DNA of 64,000 nt from Phymorhynchus buccinoides (Eukaryota; Mollusca; Gastropoda; Neogastropoda; Raphitomidae): contig CM065690.1 of NCBI GenBank assembly GCA_017654935.2, positions 605,339-669,338 on the forward strand, in the 5' to 3' direction. Below, one piece after another: positions 23,037 to 35,190 of this stretch (position 1 is the stretch's first letter; every line of letters starts with the position of its first letter). A program made the translations under genes and the position numbers. Under the pieces are notes generated by a model. The model was given only the letters and a program-made list of their open reading frames with translations, had not been told where the DNA came from and ran no database searches.

Positions 23037-23511
23037 ATAGAATTGTACCGAACCCTCATTCGCGAGTCAACAAATGGACAGTTATACACATACACACTGA
23101 ACTTAACACTTACACACAGACATACACATCACTATATTGCATGCATAGCTACTCGCGTGTCTGTCATCAACAGGCTTCTGGTGTTATATTCTTGGCAGTT
23201 CTCAATGATACTGGTAAGTCAACAGTGCACTGCGGTTTCTTATTAGAAGAGTCCAAAGAAACATTCGCATTGTCTCTTTCACTTTGTTAAAGGGGGGTAT
23301 CATTTGGACATGCATAGCTAACACCATATACACTTGCTCCATTCTTACTTGTTCAGTTTATACACCACTGGTAAAAGAAAATCACAACTGGTGGCGCTTC
23401 TCAAGGGGCGACGCTCAGGTGCACTTGTCTCTGTATATTTCATCTTGTTTTATTATCTTTATCTGTTTCCTGAACTTTTAGTTGAATGCAGATGAATTAT
23501 AAGTTGTAAAG

Positions 23512-24759
23512 ATGGAGACTGTGTCATTTGTAAAGATTCTAATCATCGTCATAGTTGTATTTCGGACATGTGTTTTGACTGTGCTTGTGACGCCTGGTGA
23601 GAGATATTGCGGGCAGCAGGAAGGTAGATCTAGTACCGGTGCTTTGCGCTACGATCGTGAATTTCTACTTCGTCTGCAAACTGCCCATGACATCTCGACC
23701 ATTTCTGGACAACTATTCCCTGCTGAAATGATTGGTGAAAGTGAGAGTGAGAGTACGGCTAGAAAGAAGAAAGAACGAAAGAGGGGACAGAGAGGAGGAG
23801 TGAGAAGAAGAATGAGAAGAAACAGATCTAAACTGCCCCTACCATCCATGATTCTATCAAACGTCAGATCTATCAACCCGAACGGAAAGAACTGTAACTT
23901 AGACGAAATCCAGGCAAATTGTCAATTTCTAAGTGAATATAGAAACTCATGTGTACTCTGTTTTACGGAAACTTGGTTGACTGAGAAAGTTTGTGATGAG
24001 AATGTTGCAATTGATGGTTTTGGTGTGCCGTACAGAGTTGATAGAGACTGTGAGAAAGTGGGAAAGCAAATGGGTGGTGGTGTTTGCTTATATGTGAATG
24101 AAAGCTGGTGTGATAGTGCGAATGTAACCGTAAAGAAGCGTGTGTGTACACAAGACATTGAACTGCTCTCTGTGTCTCTCAGGCCGCGTTATCTTCCTCG
24201 CGAGTTTGGTCGTGTCTTTTTGACAGTTGTGTATGCCCCTGTGTTTGACAAGACCTCTGCTGTACGCGCTGGAAGGGAGATAGCTGCTGTCGTCAGAGAG
24301 CTACAGTTGATTTCTGCTGATGCCCCCTGCTTCATCGTTGGTGACTTTAATCACTGTGACTTGCGTAAAACTCTACCCTCTTTTAAACAGTATGTGACAT
24401 GTTTTACTCATCAGAAGAAGACTATTGACTTATGTTACGGCAATATTCCCAATGCATACAGATCTCTACCTCTACCACCAGTGGGTGCTTCCGACCATGA
24501 CACCGTGCAACTTATCCCTGCCTACAGACCCAAAATACAAACTGAACCTGTGGTGAAAAAGAGCGTGAAAGAGTGGACGACCGAGAGTGTGGATGAATTG
24601 AGGGGTTGTTTTGAATGTACTGACTGGAGTGTGCTGACTGATTCCTGTGAAACTGTGCATGAAGCTGCTGATGTTGTTACGTCTTACATTAATTTTTGTG
24701 AAGATATAGACTATAAAGATTTTTCCCAACAACAAACCGTGGATTTCCAAGTCTATTAA
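23512..24759 (+). pseudogene. Rex1-like ORF2 endonuclease part (415 aa)
   Basis: The frame starts METVSFVKILIIVIVVFRTC, passes through an Arg/Lys-rich stretch (about residues 84-105) and then the endonuclease: SMILSNVRSINPNGKN, CFTETWLTE, GGGVCLYVN, CFIVGDFNHC and ASDHDTVQL (catalytic N, E, D and DH residues visible). A frameshift near 24,700-24,720 ends it; the other frame continues KIFPNNKPWISKSIKS. Confidence 0.87.
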
Positions 24760-26502
24760 ATCAGTTTTAAATGAGAAGAAAGTAGCCTTTCAAACAGGAG
24801 ATAAAAGAGAAAGAAAAGTGGTTCAATCTAAACTTAGAGGGGAGTTAAGGAAGGGGCAGAGGGAGTATAAGGATAAAGTAGAACAGCAGTTTCAGACAGG
24901 CAGAATCTTAGATGCATGGGATGGGTTTCGAACTCTAACTGGCCAATCAAAGAAACGAACAGCAAATTGCCAAATGACAAGAGAAGAACAGAAGGATTTT
25001 TCTAATGAGCTAAATGACTTTTATTGTCGGTTTGAAAGAACTGATCTAGAGGGAGATCTAAACGGGGTAACGTCACAGTTAAGAGAAAAAATTATCAATG
25101 CAAATGAAGATCATGAATTTGAGGTTCAAGAAAGAGATGTTCAGTCCATATTTCAGAAACTAAATGTGAGGAAAGCTGTGGGACCAGATAATGTGTGTGG
25201 AAGATTGTTGAAAGCATGCTGTTCTCAATTGTGTGGTGTGTTTTGCTCTCTATTTAACTGGTCTTTACGCGATTGTGTTGTACCATGTATCTGGAAAAAT
25301 TCTACAGTTACTCCTGTCCCTAAGAAAAAGAACCCTGCCACACTGAACGATTACCGCCCTGTTGCCTTAACGTCTATTGCCATGAAATGTTTTGAAAAGA
25401 TCGTCCTTCATCGCCTTCTTTCTTTTACTAACCTACTCCTTGACCCCTTTCAGTTTGCCTACAAACGGTGTAGAGGAACAGACGATGCCTTACTGACCCT
25501 TCTTCACAATGCCTTTCTTCACTTAAATACCCCCAACTCTTTTGTTCGTATTTTATTCATCGATTTCTCCTCTGCCTTCAATACAATACAGCCCCATTTA
25601 CTGGCCCAGAAACTACTAGACCTGAATGTTAACCCCAAGCTCATTCTCTGGATAACCAATTTCCTACGCAATAGAACTCAGTCTGTCCGCTTTCAATCTG
25701 CAATCTCCTCAGAACGTTCGACTTCTACAGGTGCCCCCCAAGGAACAGTTTTGTCCCCAGTTCTTTTTACATTGTACACAAACGACTGCAGAGGCACTGA
25801 AGAAACACCTGTCATTAAATACTCAGATGATTCTGCCATCGAAGATTTATCAAACTCTGATTCTGTGTACTTCAGTGAAGTCAAAAGGTTTTGTTCATGG
25901 TGCAAAGATAATTATCTGGATTTAAATGTTGTTAAAACAAAAGAACTGCTTGTAGATTTTCGTAGAAACCCAGTGCCAGTGCCACATTTGGAAATTGATG
26001 GTGAAACGGTTGAAAGAATTGATGAGTACAAATACCTAGGCACAGTTTTAGACAAGAAACTTACTTTTGATAAACACATTGAGCATATACATAAGAAGAG
26101 TCAGTCCAGGATCTTTTGTTTACAGAGGCTAAGGAATATTGGTGTCTGTTCAGATATTCTTCAAACCTACTACCGATGTTGCATTGAATCTGTTCTTACT
26201 GTGTCATTTATCTGTTGGTATGGAAGCTTGAGTATGGAAGCTTGAGTGTAAAAAGTAAGCGTGTGTTGAGTGATATGGTGAATGTGTGCAGTAAAGTTGT
26301 GGGTGCAAGGCAGAGTGGTATGCAAGAGTTGTATGACAGACAAGTAGTCAAGAAAGCCAGGAAAATTCTTAATGATAACAGTCATGTTCTGGCAAAATAC
26401 TATGAAGTATTACCATCGGGCCGTCGATACAGAACTCTAAAACTGAAAATAAGAGCACAGAAAACTTTCTTACCAAGATCAATTCATCTGTTGAACTCTT
26501 AA
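24716..26502 (+). pseudogene. Rex1-like ORF2 reverse transcriptase part
   Basis: After the shift the frame reads through RKAVGPDNVCGR, NDYRPVALTSIAMKCFEK, FIDFSSAFNTIQPHLL, QGTVLSPVLF and the catalytic KYSDDS to SFICWYGSLS. A 14-bp direct duplication at 26,218-26,245 (TGGAAGCTTGAGTA) shifts the frame again; the C-terminus resumes as KSKRVLSDMVNVCSKVVGAR and ends at TAA 26,500-26,502. Confidence 0.87.
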
Positions 26503-26740
26503 TGCACTGCATTGAGTGATTGTTTTGCTGAGCAGCCTGTCCATCTCCTTGGGATTGAATTTGTATTCGTATTCGTCCAGTTTGTTAACTACAATATTGC
26601 AGTGTTATTAGTTATTAGTTTATATTCTTTAATTGTTGATAAATGTGTTTATTGTTGCTGTTTTTCTTATGTGCACCTGGCTGCAATTTCTCAGTTATGA
26701 GATAATAAAGATGATTTGATTTGATTTGATTTGAACTATC

Positions 26741-27005
26741 CTCAACACTGAGCAGGCAAAGTTAAAATATACTACCAAAAAACACAACTAAGAACACACT
26801 TTCTACACTATATACAGTAGCAATGCTGGTTACAGATGAGGGCTTATATCATAAAAAACACAACTCAGAACACACTTTCTACACTATATACAGTAGCAAT
26901 GCTGGTTACAGATGAGGGCTTATATCATAAAAAACACAACTAAGAACACACTTTCTACACTATATACAGTAGCAATGCTGGTTACAGATGAGGGCTTATA
27001 TCAAA
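26741..27005. repeat. Three tandem copies of a ~97-bp unit
   Basis: The unit contains AACACACTTTCTACACTATA and GATGAGGGCTTATATCA. It begins directly after the Rex1-like tail. Confidence 0.88.
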
Positions 27006-27099
27006 GACCTGATGTCAGTTTTGCAAAATTTCTTTGCAGTTGTTTTTTTTAGGAGAACTGGATGGTGCTTTGGATGGTGCTTTGGATGGTGCTTTGGAT

Positions 27100-28275
27100 G
27101 GCCTGGTATGAGCAGCTGCTGTGTGTTTTGGACTTGGAGGAAGAAGGGGTGGAAGCTGGTGCAGTTTTGGACTTGGAGGAAGAAGGGGTGGAAGCTGGTG
27201 CAGTTTTGGACTTGGAGGAGGAAGAAGGGGTGGAAGCTGGTGCAGTTTTGGACTTGGAGGAAGAAGGGGTGGAAGCTGGTGCAGGTTTGGACTTGGAGGA
27301 AGATGGGGTGGAAGCTGGTGCAGTTTTGGACTTGGAGGAAGAAGGGGTGGAAGCTGGTGCAGTTTTGGACTTGGAGGAAGATGGGGTGGAAGCTGGTGCA
27401 GTTTTGGACTTGGAGGAAGATGGGGTGGAAGCTGGTGCAGTTTTGGACTTGGAGGAAGAAGGGGTGGAAGCTGGTGCAGTTTTGGACTTGGAGGAAGATG
27501 GGGTGGAAGCTGGTGCAGTTTTGGACTTGGAGGAAGAAGGGGTGGAAGCTGGTGCAGGTTTGGACTTGGAGGAAGAAGGGGTGGAAGCTGGTGCAGGTTT
27601 GGACTTGGAGGAAGATGGGGTGGAAGCTGGTGCAGTTTTGGACTTGGAGGAAGAAGGGCTGGAAGCTGGTGCAGTTTTGGACTTGGAGGAAGAAGGGGTG
27701 GAAGCTGGTGCAGTTTTGGACTTGGAGGAGGAAGAGGGGGTGGAAGCTGGTGCAGTTTTGGACTTGGAGGAGGAAGAAGGGGTGGAAGCTGGTGCAGTTT
27801 TGGACTTGGAGGAAGAAGAGGGGGTGGAAGCTGGTGCAGTTTTGGACTTGGAGGAGGAAGAAGGGGTGGAAGCTGGTGCAGTTTTGGACTTGGAGGAAGA
27901 AGGGGTGGAAGCTGGTGCAGTTGACTTGTAGGAAGAAGGGGTGGAAGCTGGTGCAGTTTTGGACTTGGAGGAAGAAGGGGTGGAAGCTGGTGCAGTTTTG
28001 GACTTGGAGGAGGAAGAAGGGGTGGAAGCTGGTGCAGTTTTGGACTTGGAGGAAGAAGGGGTGGAAGCTGGTGCAGTTTTGGACTTGGAGGAAGAAGGGG
28101 TGGAAGCTGGTGCAGTTTTGGACTTGGAGGAAGAAGGGGTGGAAGCTGGTGCAGTTTTGGACTTGGAGGAGGAAGAAGGGGTGGAAGCTGGTGCAGTTGA
28201 CTTGTAGGAAGAAGGGGTGGAAGCTGGTGCAGTTGACTTGTAGGAAGAAGGGGTGGAAGCTGATGCAGTTTTGGA
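27100..28275. repeat. 39-bp array (about 29 copies), in frame with a transposase-like pseudogene
   Basis: Units are 39 bp with 42-bp variants having an extra GGA. On the minus strand, in the frame of the upstream GLDGEKVSLEVSTSQ coding, it reads as repeats of SKSKTAPASTPSS. All six frames are open over long stretches, so other frames are artefacts. Three units read YKSTAPASTPSS because of a 6-nt loss. Confidence 0.92.
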
Positions 28276-28454
28276 GGAAGAAGCTTCACAGGCTGTAGCA
28301 GTTCTGGACTGAGAAGTAGAGACTTCAAGTGACACCTTTTCTCCATCAAGTCCATGAGCTTTTTTGTACTCTTTCTATGCATTGGAACAGGCTTCTCTCA
28401 GTTGTGGAGTAATTGGCAGCTCAGTGCTCTTTAGCTTTCTGCGTGATAAGTAGG

Positions 28455-28722
28455 ATCGGACATATACAATGCCCTCATAGTTCTCTGTTGTCAAGGTGGA
28501 TGGGACATATACAATGCCCTCATAGTTCTCTGTTGTCAAGGTGGATGGGACATATACAATGCCCTCATAGTTTTCTGTTGTCAAGGTGGATGGGACATAT
28601 ACAATGCCCTCATAGTTCTCTGTTGTCAAGGTGGATGGGACATATACAATGCCCTCATAGTTTTCTGTTGTCAAGGTGGATGGGACATATACAATGCCCT
28701 CATAGTTCTCTGTTGTCAAGGT
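28455..28722. repeat. 45-bp in-frame array (6 copies) in the transposase-like pseudogene
   Basis: The unit encodes TLTTENYEGIVYVPS on the minus strand. Copies differ by TTTTCT versus TTCTCT. The 45-bp length keeps the frame. Confidence 0.92.
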
Positions 28723-29444
28723 GAACGCAGTGATGACAGCAGCTACGGTCAATCCTAGCTAGCTTCTTCTGCTGGTATGCCTTCTACAGTTCATCCAGGT
28801 CTTTGTCCTTGGCATACACCTTCAGTTCCATAGAGAGCTCACCAGCTTCTACTTCAGTCGAGACATTGGGGAGCTTTTCAGCAAGAAGAGTCAGCCCAGC
28901 TTCTGTAGTTTCTTCTGTCCTGTGTTTTGGGTCAAGCCCAGAGAAAGATGCTATGGTGACATTCTTTGTGGGAAGATTTTTCACAAGACACTCTGTGCCT
29001 TTCCGATATGCTTCTCTCAAGTCTGAATAAAATTGTGAGATCCAGTGCTGCTCCTCCTTCTTCCTCCTCAGGGTCTTCATTCTTGTGGTGGCCTTTGCTC
29101 CTAATGTCAGCCTTTTGTTGCCCACTTGATTTTCAAGGTCAGAAAATCTGAACGAGGAGAGATCGTTTGGGGTCTGGACTTTTTCTAAATCAGAATTCTT
29201 GATGTAGTATCCCATGAAATCGGTTGTCAGGTTGAACATCTTTTCATGAAGAAGATGACACATGGGTTTCTCTGCCTGCATACTTTTCGCAAACGTCTGG
29301 AAAAGAGGAAGAATTCCTGCATACATCTCCATATGAAGAAGGAGCTTTTGCCTGTGCCTCACAAGTTGAGACACCAGGACATCCTTCCTGTGTGCTCCTT
29401 CCTTCGTCTTCTGTTTATGGCACCTGTAGACTTCTCCCCGAATG

Positions 29445-29602
29445 CTTTCCACAGCTGTTCCAGCCTCCCCAGAAACATTGTTTGCAGCAAAAATACCATC
29501 AACTATGTCCATCAACTAACCCTAACCCTAACCCTTTCCACAGCTGTTCTAGCCTCCCCAGAAACATTGTTTGCAGCAAAAATACCATCAACTATGTCCT
29601 GG
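29445..29602. repeat. 68-bp tandem duplication joined by telomeric (CCCTAA)3
   Basis: The segment from TTTCCACAGCTGTT to CATCAACTATGTCC appears twice. Between the copies lies ATCAACTAACCCTAACCCTA plus ACCC at about 29,511-29,534. The two copies differ by one base (CCAGCC/CTAGCC). Confidence 0.92.
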
Positions 29603-29754
29603 ATCTCTGTTGTGTCTTCTTCATATGAGAGAAAACTTGAATAATACAGGAATATTGCATCCTGTACTTCCAAGAAGCGTTCACAAACAACCAGCATCTG
29701 CAAGAATCTTGAAGACACTGGTCTTATAACCACCTTAGGCCCGACACTCAACAA

Positions 29755-30360
29755 TACAGGGTTTTTACAGCTGCTTCATTGAGTCCATTGTAACGTTTTC
29801 CTGTGTGTGCTGGTTCGGTAGTTTGAGCGTCAAGAATAAGAATGTATTGAATAAAATAGTGAACGTTTGCGGTAAGATTGTGGGAGTGAAACAGAGCAGT
29901 ATGAATGCGTTGTATGAACGACGAGTGAAAGACAAAGGACGAATGATATCGAGTGACTGCAGCCACGGCCTCAGTGGGAGTGAAACAGAGCAGTATGAAT
30001 GCGTTGTATGAACGACGAGTGAAAGACAAAGGACGAATGATATCCAGTGACTGCAGCCACGGCCTCAGTGGGAGTAAAACAGAGCAGTATGAATGCGTTG
30101 TATGAACGACGAGTGAAAGACAAAGGACGAATGATATCCAGTGACTGCAGCCACGGCCTCAGTGGGAGTGAAACAGAGCAGTATGAATGCGTTGTATGAA
30201 CGACGAGTGAAAGACAAAGGACGAATGATATCGAGTGACTGCAGCCACGGCCTCAGCAAATTTTATGAGCTCTTGCCTTCTGGCAAGCGCTTCCGAACTC
30301 TGAAATTCAAGACTCTTAGAAGTAGAGTGCTTTTTTACCCGTGTCCATTTCTTTGTTAAA
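29755..30360 (+). mobile_element. Rex1-like LINE 3' fragment with a 95-bp x 4 internal expansion
   Basis: The coding remnant reads CWFGSLSVKNKNVLNKIVNV, then NALYERRVKDKGRMISSDCS and ends YELLPSGKRFRTLKFK. The segment from GGGAGTGAAACAGAGCAG to GGCCTCAG (95 bp, out of frame) is present four times at 29,881-30,255. This is the same C-terminal region as 26,250-26,480. Confidence 0.85.
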
Positions 30361-30831
30361 TAAATAAGTGCAATATCTGTCTTAATTAGGCTTCTATATG
30401 TTTTAAAGCTTGGTACACATTTTAACAAGCAACAATTTCTTAGCTCCCGCGCGTGTACCGGTATACGTGTGTGTGTGGGGGGTATGTGTGCGCGGTCAAT
30501 GCGCGTAGGTAGTAGGCATGGGTGTATGTGTTTGTTCTTTGTGGATTTGCTATAATTTATGCTGGTTTGTGTGTGGATATGTTTGAGTAGGTGCACACGT
30601 ATCCATTTAAAAATTTTTTTTTTTTATATGAATTATGTAGATATGTTAACTTGTAAATATGATAATATATGACTTTGTTTAAACATAAAGTATGCGTGTT
30701 TTGTTATAAATAAGTCCATTGTGTGTGTTGTGCATTTAAAATTATATAATTAAAGTGATTTATCTTAAACGGTAATATTTTCTGTACTGTTTTATTTTGT
30801 GTTTATTTTATAATATTGGCAACATTTTGTT
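30361..30831. other. AT-rich and TG-rich stretch, no gene
   Basis: It is probably the 3' UTR of the preceding LINE fragment followed by AT-rich intron DNA. No supportable feature. Confidence 0.4.
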
Positions 30832-33800
30832 TTAACCCTTTCACCCCCAATGTGGCATTTCAGCACCACAGTGATTTAACCCTTTCACCCCCCAATGTGG
30901 CATTTCAGCACCACAGTGATTTAACCCTTTCACCGCCAATGTGGCATTTTCAGCACCACAGTGATTTTAACCCTTTCACCCCCAATGTGGCATTTCAGCA
31001 CCACAGTGATTTTGTAACCCTTTCACCCCCAATGTGGCATTTCAGCACCACAGTGATTTAACCCTTTCACCCCCAATGTGGCATTTCAGCACCACAGTGA
31101 TTTAACCCTTTCACCCCCAATTGTGGCATTTTAGCACCACAGTGATTAACCCTTTCACCGCCAATGTGGCATTTCAGCACCACAGTGATTTAACCCTTTC
31201 ACCCCCAATGTGGCATTTCAGCACCACAGTGATTTAACCCTTTCACCGCCAATGTGGCATTTCAGCACCACAGTGATTTAACCCTTTCACCCCCAATGTG
31301 GCATTTCAGCACCACAGTGATTTAACCCTTTCACCCCCAATGTGGCATTTCAGCACCACAGTGATTTAACCCTTTCACCCCCAATGTGGCATTTCAGCAC
31401 CACAGTGATTTAACCCTTTCACCCCCAATGTGGCATTTCAGCACCACAGTGATTTAACCCTTTCACCCCCAATGTCGCATTTCAGCACCACAGTGATTTA
31501 ACCCTTTCACCCCCAATGTGGCATTTCAGCACCACAGTGATTTAACCCTTTCACCCCCAATGTGGCATTTTAGCACCACAGTGATTTAACCCTTTCACCC
31601 CCAATGTGGCATTTCAGCACCACAGTGATTTAACCCTTTCACCCCCAATGTGGCATTTCAGCACCACAGTGATTTAACCCTTTCACCGCCAATGTGGCAT
31701 TTCAGCACCACAGTGATTTAACCCTTTCACCGCCAATGTGGCATTTCAGCACCACAGTGATTTAACCCTTTCACCCCCAATGTCGCATTTCAGCACCACA
31801 GTGATTTAACCCTTTCACCCCCAATGTGGCATTTCAGCACCACAGTGATTTAACCCTTTCACCCCCAATGTGGCATTTTCAGCACCACAGTGATTTAACC
31901 CTTTCACCCCCAATGTGGCATTTAGCACCACAGTGATTTAACCCTTTCACCCCCAATGTGGCATTTCAGCACCACAGTGATTTAACCCTTTCACCCCCAA
32001 TGTGGCATTTTCAGCACCACAGTGATTTAACCCTTTCACCCCCAATGTGGCATTTCAGCACCACAGTGATTTAACCCTTTCACCCCCAAAGTCGGCATTT
32101 TAGCACCACAGTGATTTAACCCTTTCACCCCCAATGTGGCATTTCAGCACCACAGTGATTTAACCCTTTCACCCCCAATGTGGCATTTCAGCACCACAGT
32201 GATTTAACCCTTTCACCCCCAATGTGGCATTTTAGCACCACAGTGATTTAACCCTTTCACCCCCAATGTGGCATTTCAGCACCACAGTGATTTAACCCTT
32301 TCACCCCCAATGTGGCATTTCAGCACCACAGTGATTTAACCCTTTCACCCCCAATGTGGCATTTCAAGCACCACAGTGATTTAAACCCTTTCACCCCCAA
32401 TGTGGCATTTCAGCACCACAGTGATTTAACCCTTTCACCACCCAATGTGGCATTTCAGCACCACAGTGATTTAACCCTTTCACCCCCAATGTGGCATTTC
32501 AGCACCACAGTGATTTAACCCTTTCACCCCCAATGTGGCATTTCAGCACCACAGTGATTTAACCCTTTCACCCCCAATGTCGCATTTTAGCACCACAGTG
32601 ATTTAACCCTTTCACCCCCAAAGTGGCATTTCAGCACCACAGTGATTTAACCCTTTCACCCCCAATGTGGCATTTCAGCACCACAGTGATTTAACCCTTG
32701 TCACCCCCAATGTGGCATTTACAGCACCACAGTGATTTAACCCTTTCACCCCCAATGTGGCATTTCAGCACCACAGTGATTTAACCCTTTCACCCCCAAT
32801 GTGGCATTTCAGCACCACAGTGATTTAACCCTTTCACCCCCAAAGTGGCATTTTAGCGCACCACAATGATTTAACCCTTTCACCCCCAATGTGGCATTTT
32901 AGCACCACAGTGATTTAACCCTTTCACCCCCAATGTGGCATTTTAGCACCACAGTGATTTAACCCTTTCACCGCCAATGTCGCATTTCAGCACCACAGTG
33001 ATTTAACCCTTTCACCCCCAATGTGGCATTTCAGCACCACAGTGATTTAACACCTTTCACCGCCAATGTCGGCATTTCAGCACCACAGTGATTTAACCCT
33101 TTCACCCCCAATGTGGCATTTCAGCACCACAGTGATTTAACCCTTTCACCCCCAATGTGGCATTTCAGCACCACAGTGATTTAACCCTTTCACCCCCAAT
33201 GTGGCATTTCAGCACCACAGTGATTTTTTTAACCCTTTCACCCCCAATGTGGCATTTCAGCACCACAGTGATTTAACCCTTTCACCCCCAATGTGGCATT
33301 TCAGCACCACAGTGATTTAACCCTTTCACCCCCAATGTGGCATTTCAGCACCACAGTGATTAACCCTTTTCACAACGCCAATGTGGCATTTAGTGCACCA
33401 CAGTGATTTAACCCTTTCACCCCCAATGTGGCATTTCAGCACCACAGTGATTTAACCCTTTCACCGCCAATGTGGCATTTCAGCACCACAGTGATTTAAC
33501 ACCGTTCACCGCCAATGTCGCATTTTCAGCACCACAGTGATTTAAACCCTTTCACCCCAATGTGGCATTTCAGCACCACAGTGATTTAACCCTTCACCCC
33601 CAACATGTGGCATTTCAGCACCACAGTGATTTAACCCTTTCACCCCCAATGTGGCATTTCAGCACCACAGTGATTTAAACCCTTTCACCGCCAATGTCGC
33701 ATTTCAGCACCACAGTGATTTAACCCTTTCACCGCCAATGTCGCATTTTAGCACCACAGTGATTTAACACCTATGTCATTAACCCTTTCAACCGCCAAAG

Positions 33801-34145
33801 TCGCATTTTAGCACCACAGTGATTTAACACCCATGTCATTAACCCTTTCACCGCCAAAGTCGCATTTTTTTAGCACCACAGTGATTTGAACACCTATGTC
33901 ATTAACCCTTTCAGTTTCACCGCCAAAGTCGCATTTCAGCACCACAGTGATTTAACACCCATGTCATTAACCCTTTCACCGCCTAAGTCGCATTTTAGCA
34001 CCACAGTGATTTAACACCCATGTCAAACCCTTTCACCGCCCAATGTCGCATTTTAGCACCACAATGATTTAAACACCCATGTCATTAACCCTTTCACCGC
34101 CAATGTCGCATTTTAGCACCACAGTGATTTAACACCTATGTCACT
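30832..34145. repeat. 44-bp tandem array (about 75 copies) in intron 3
   Basis: The unit is AACCCTTTCACCCCCAATGT plus GGCATTTCAGCACCACAGTG and ATTT. The left end is homogeneous. From about 33,700 units become longer and diverged (ACCCATGTCATT insertions, GCCAAAGTCGCATTTTAGC). Between 32,080 and 33,620 many isolated one-base indels appear, which may be sequencing noise in a long array. No exon sequence is found. Confidence 0.95.
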
Positions 34146-34538
34146 AAAAGGCATCAAATTGGGGTCTATTATCCAAAGACCCTTATTGTCTTAGTCTTGG
34201 GAAGTAAGGATAGACCTTATTGTATATATATATGCCACAGAAGAATCCCCAATACTGCAGATGGATTTTTGCTCTCTAACCAGGTAAATTTAATGGACAA
34301 TTTTGGCTGAAATATGGCTGGCGGTGAAAGCACTGCTGTTTTGCTTTCAAGTGATAATTATCATGATGTGTGTTTTGATTTAATGGTATTGTCATTGATG
34401 TTTTAGAAGCACATCTTGTTTTCAATGTATATTATAATGTGTCTTGTTTTAACTGTGTCAATCGCAGACATCACCACACTAAATTTCTCTCTAAGAGATA
34501 ATAAGTTGTTGTTTGAGTTGAGTTGAGTTGAGTTGAGT
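34146..34538 (+). other. Unique spacer ending in a LINE-like 3' tail
   Basis: GAGATAATAAGTTG followed by (TTGAG)n at 34,494-34,538 resembles the 3' end of Rex1-type LINEs. No coding sequence precedes it except a GCGGTGAAAGCACTG stretch resembling the 44-bp unit in reverse. Confidence 0.45.
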
Positions 34539-34740
34539 TTTGGTCCACTCTGTCTGTGTCTGCATGTTACTTTTGGTCCACTCTGTCTGTGTCTGTATGT
34601 TACTTTGGGTCCACTCTGTCTGTGTCTGTATGTTACTTTGGGTCCACTCTGTCTGTGTCTGTATGTTACTTTGGGTCCACTCTGTCTGTGTCTGTATGTT
34701 ACTTTGGGTCCACTCTGTCTGTGTCTGTATGTTACTTTAC
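34539..34740. repeat. 33-bp array next to the exon 3 donor (6 copies)
   Basis: The unit contains TTGGGTCCACTCTGTCTGTG. It starts about 15 nt from the exon 3 donor and has no exon sequence. Confidence 0.92.
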
Positions 34741-34755
34741 AATACAGTACACTAC

Positions 34756-34925
34756 CTGAAGATGGTGTAGATAGCGAGGACAGCATTTCTCCTGACGTAG
34801 GAGTGACGATGCTCTAAGCACTGTCTGATGGAAGGCATCAGAGGCTCCAATAGCTCTGGCTCCTTCAGTTTACACAGAAATCGCAGGGTGGAGCCCCGGA
34901 TAAACTCATTGGGATGTTGAAGGTC
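34756..34925 (-). CDS. COPB1: COPB1 exon 3 (residues 109-165)
   Basis: The 170-nt exon encodes [40 protein letters not shown] and [16 protein letters not shown] plus two bases of the next Arg codon. The acceptor is CCCAG, the donor GTAGTG; phase 0 in, phase 2 out. This is the most recognisable beta-COP segment. Partial copies of its first ~60 nt lie at 34,980-35,160 and 39,181-39,612. Confidence 0.96.
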
Positions 34926-35190
34926 CTGGGACATAGCACAGTAATAACAATATAAATAACATAGTCACACACAGATGATTTACACAGAAATCGCAGGGTG
35001 GAGCCCCGGATAAACTCATTGGGATGTTGAAGGTCCTGGGACATAGCACAGTAATATTGTAATAACAATATAAATAACATAGTCACACACAGATGATTTA
35101 CACAGAAAAAGCAGGGTGGAGCCCCGGATGAACTCATTGGGATGTTGAAGGTCCTGGGACATAGCACAGTAATAACAATATAAATAACAT
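34926..35190. repeat. Two partial exon 3 copies with acceptor (111-119 bp units)
   Basis: Each minus-strand unit has CTATGTCCCAG, then the exon 3 start through [10 protein letters not shown], joined directly to TCATCTGTGTGTGACTATG from the intron. The second copy carries a FFCVN variant (TCGCAG to AAGCAG). Spacing DNA contains TTATATTGTTATTAC. Confidence 0.92.

Larger units (their letters stand above)
23037..26740 (+). mobile_element. Rex1-like LINE, near complete, two frame lesions
   Basis: The element has a probable 5' UTR (23,037-23,511), endonuclease and RT coding, a 3' UTR (26,503-26,700) and a (GATTT)n tail at 26,708-26,733 following GATAATAAAG. The motif set (basic leader before SMILSNVRSIN, QGTVLSPVLFTLYTNDC, KYSDDSA, EYKYLGTVLD) resembles Rex1/Babar elements. 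It is the most intact transposon in the window. Confidence 0.85.
28276..29760 (-). pseudogene. Transposase-like (hAT/ZBED-type, tentative) coding remnant, C-terminal part
   Basis: The main frame (28,784-29,515) reads DIVDGIFAANNVSGEAGTAV, LLLHMEMYAGILPLFQTFAK, CHLLHEKMFNLTTDFMGYYI and QFYSDLREAYRKGTECLVKN. The pattern of an ILPLF segment followed by a HxLHEKM helix recalls the region before the dimerisation domain of hAT proteins. Downstream in the same sense it continues TLTTENYEGIVYVRS, LKSTELPITPQLREACSNA, a TAG stop at 28,377-28,379, then KEYKKAHGLDGEKVSLEVS into the 39-bp array. It is broken by a telomere-containing duplication near 29,511 and by two in-frame array expansions. The order relative to 21,273-21,785 is not that of one collinear gene. 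Confidence 0.45.

Noticed and set aside
26988..28382. Open frames up to 455 aa on both strands
   Set aside because: All frames are open because the 39-bp unit is divisible by three; only the minus frame continuous with the transposase-like remnant is plausible coding.
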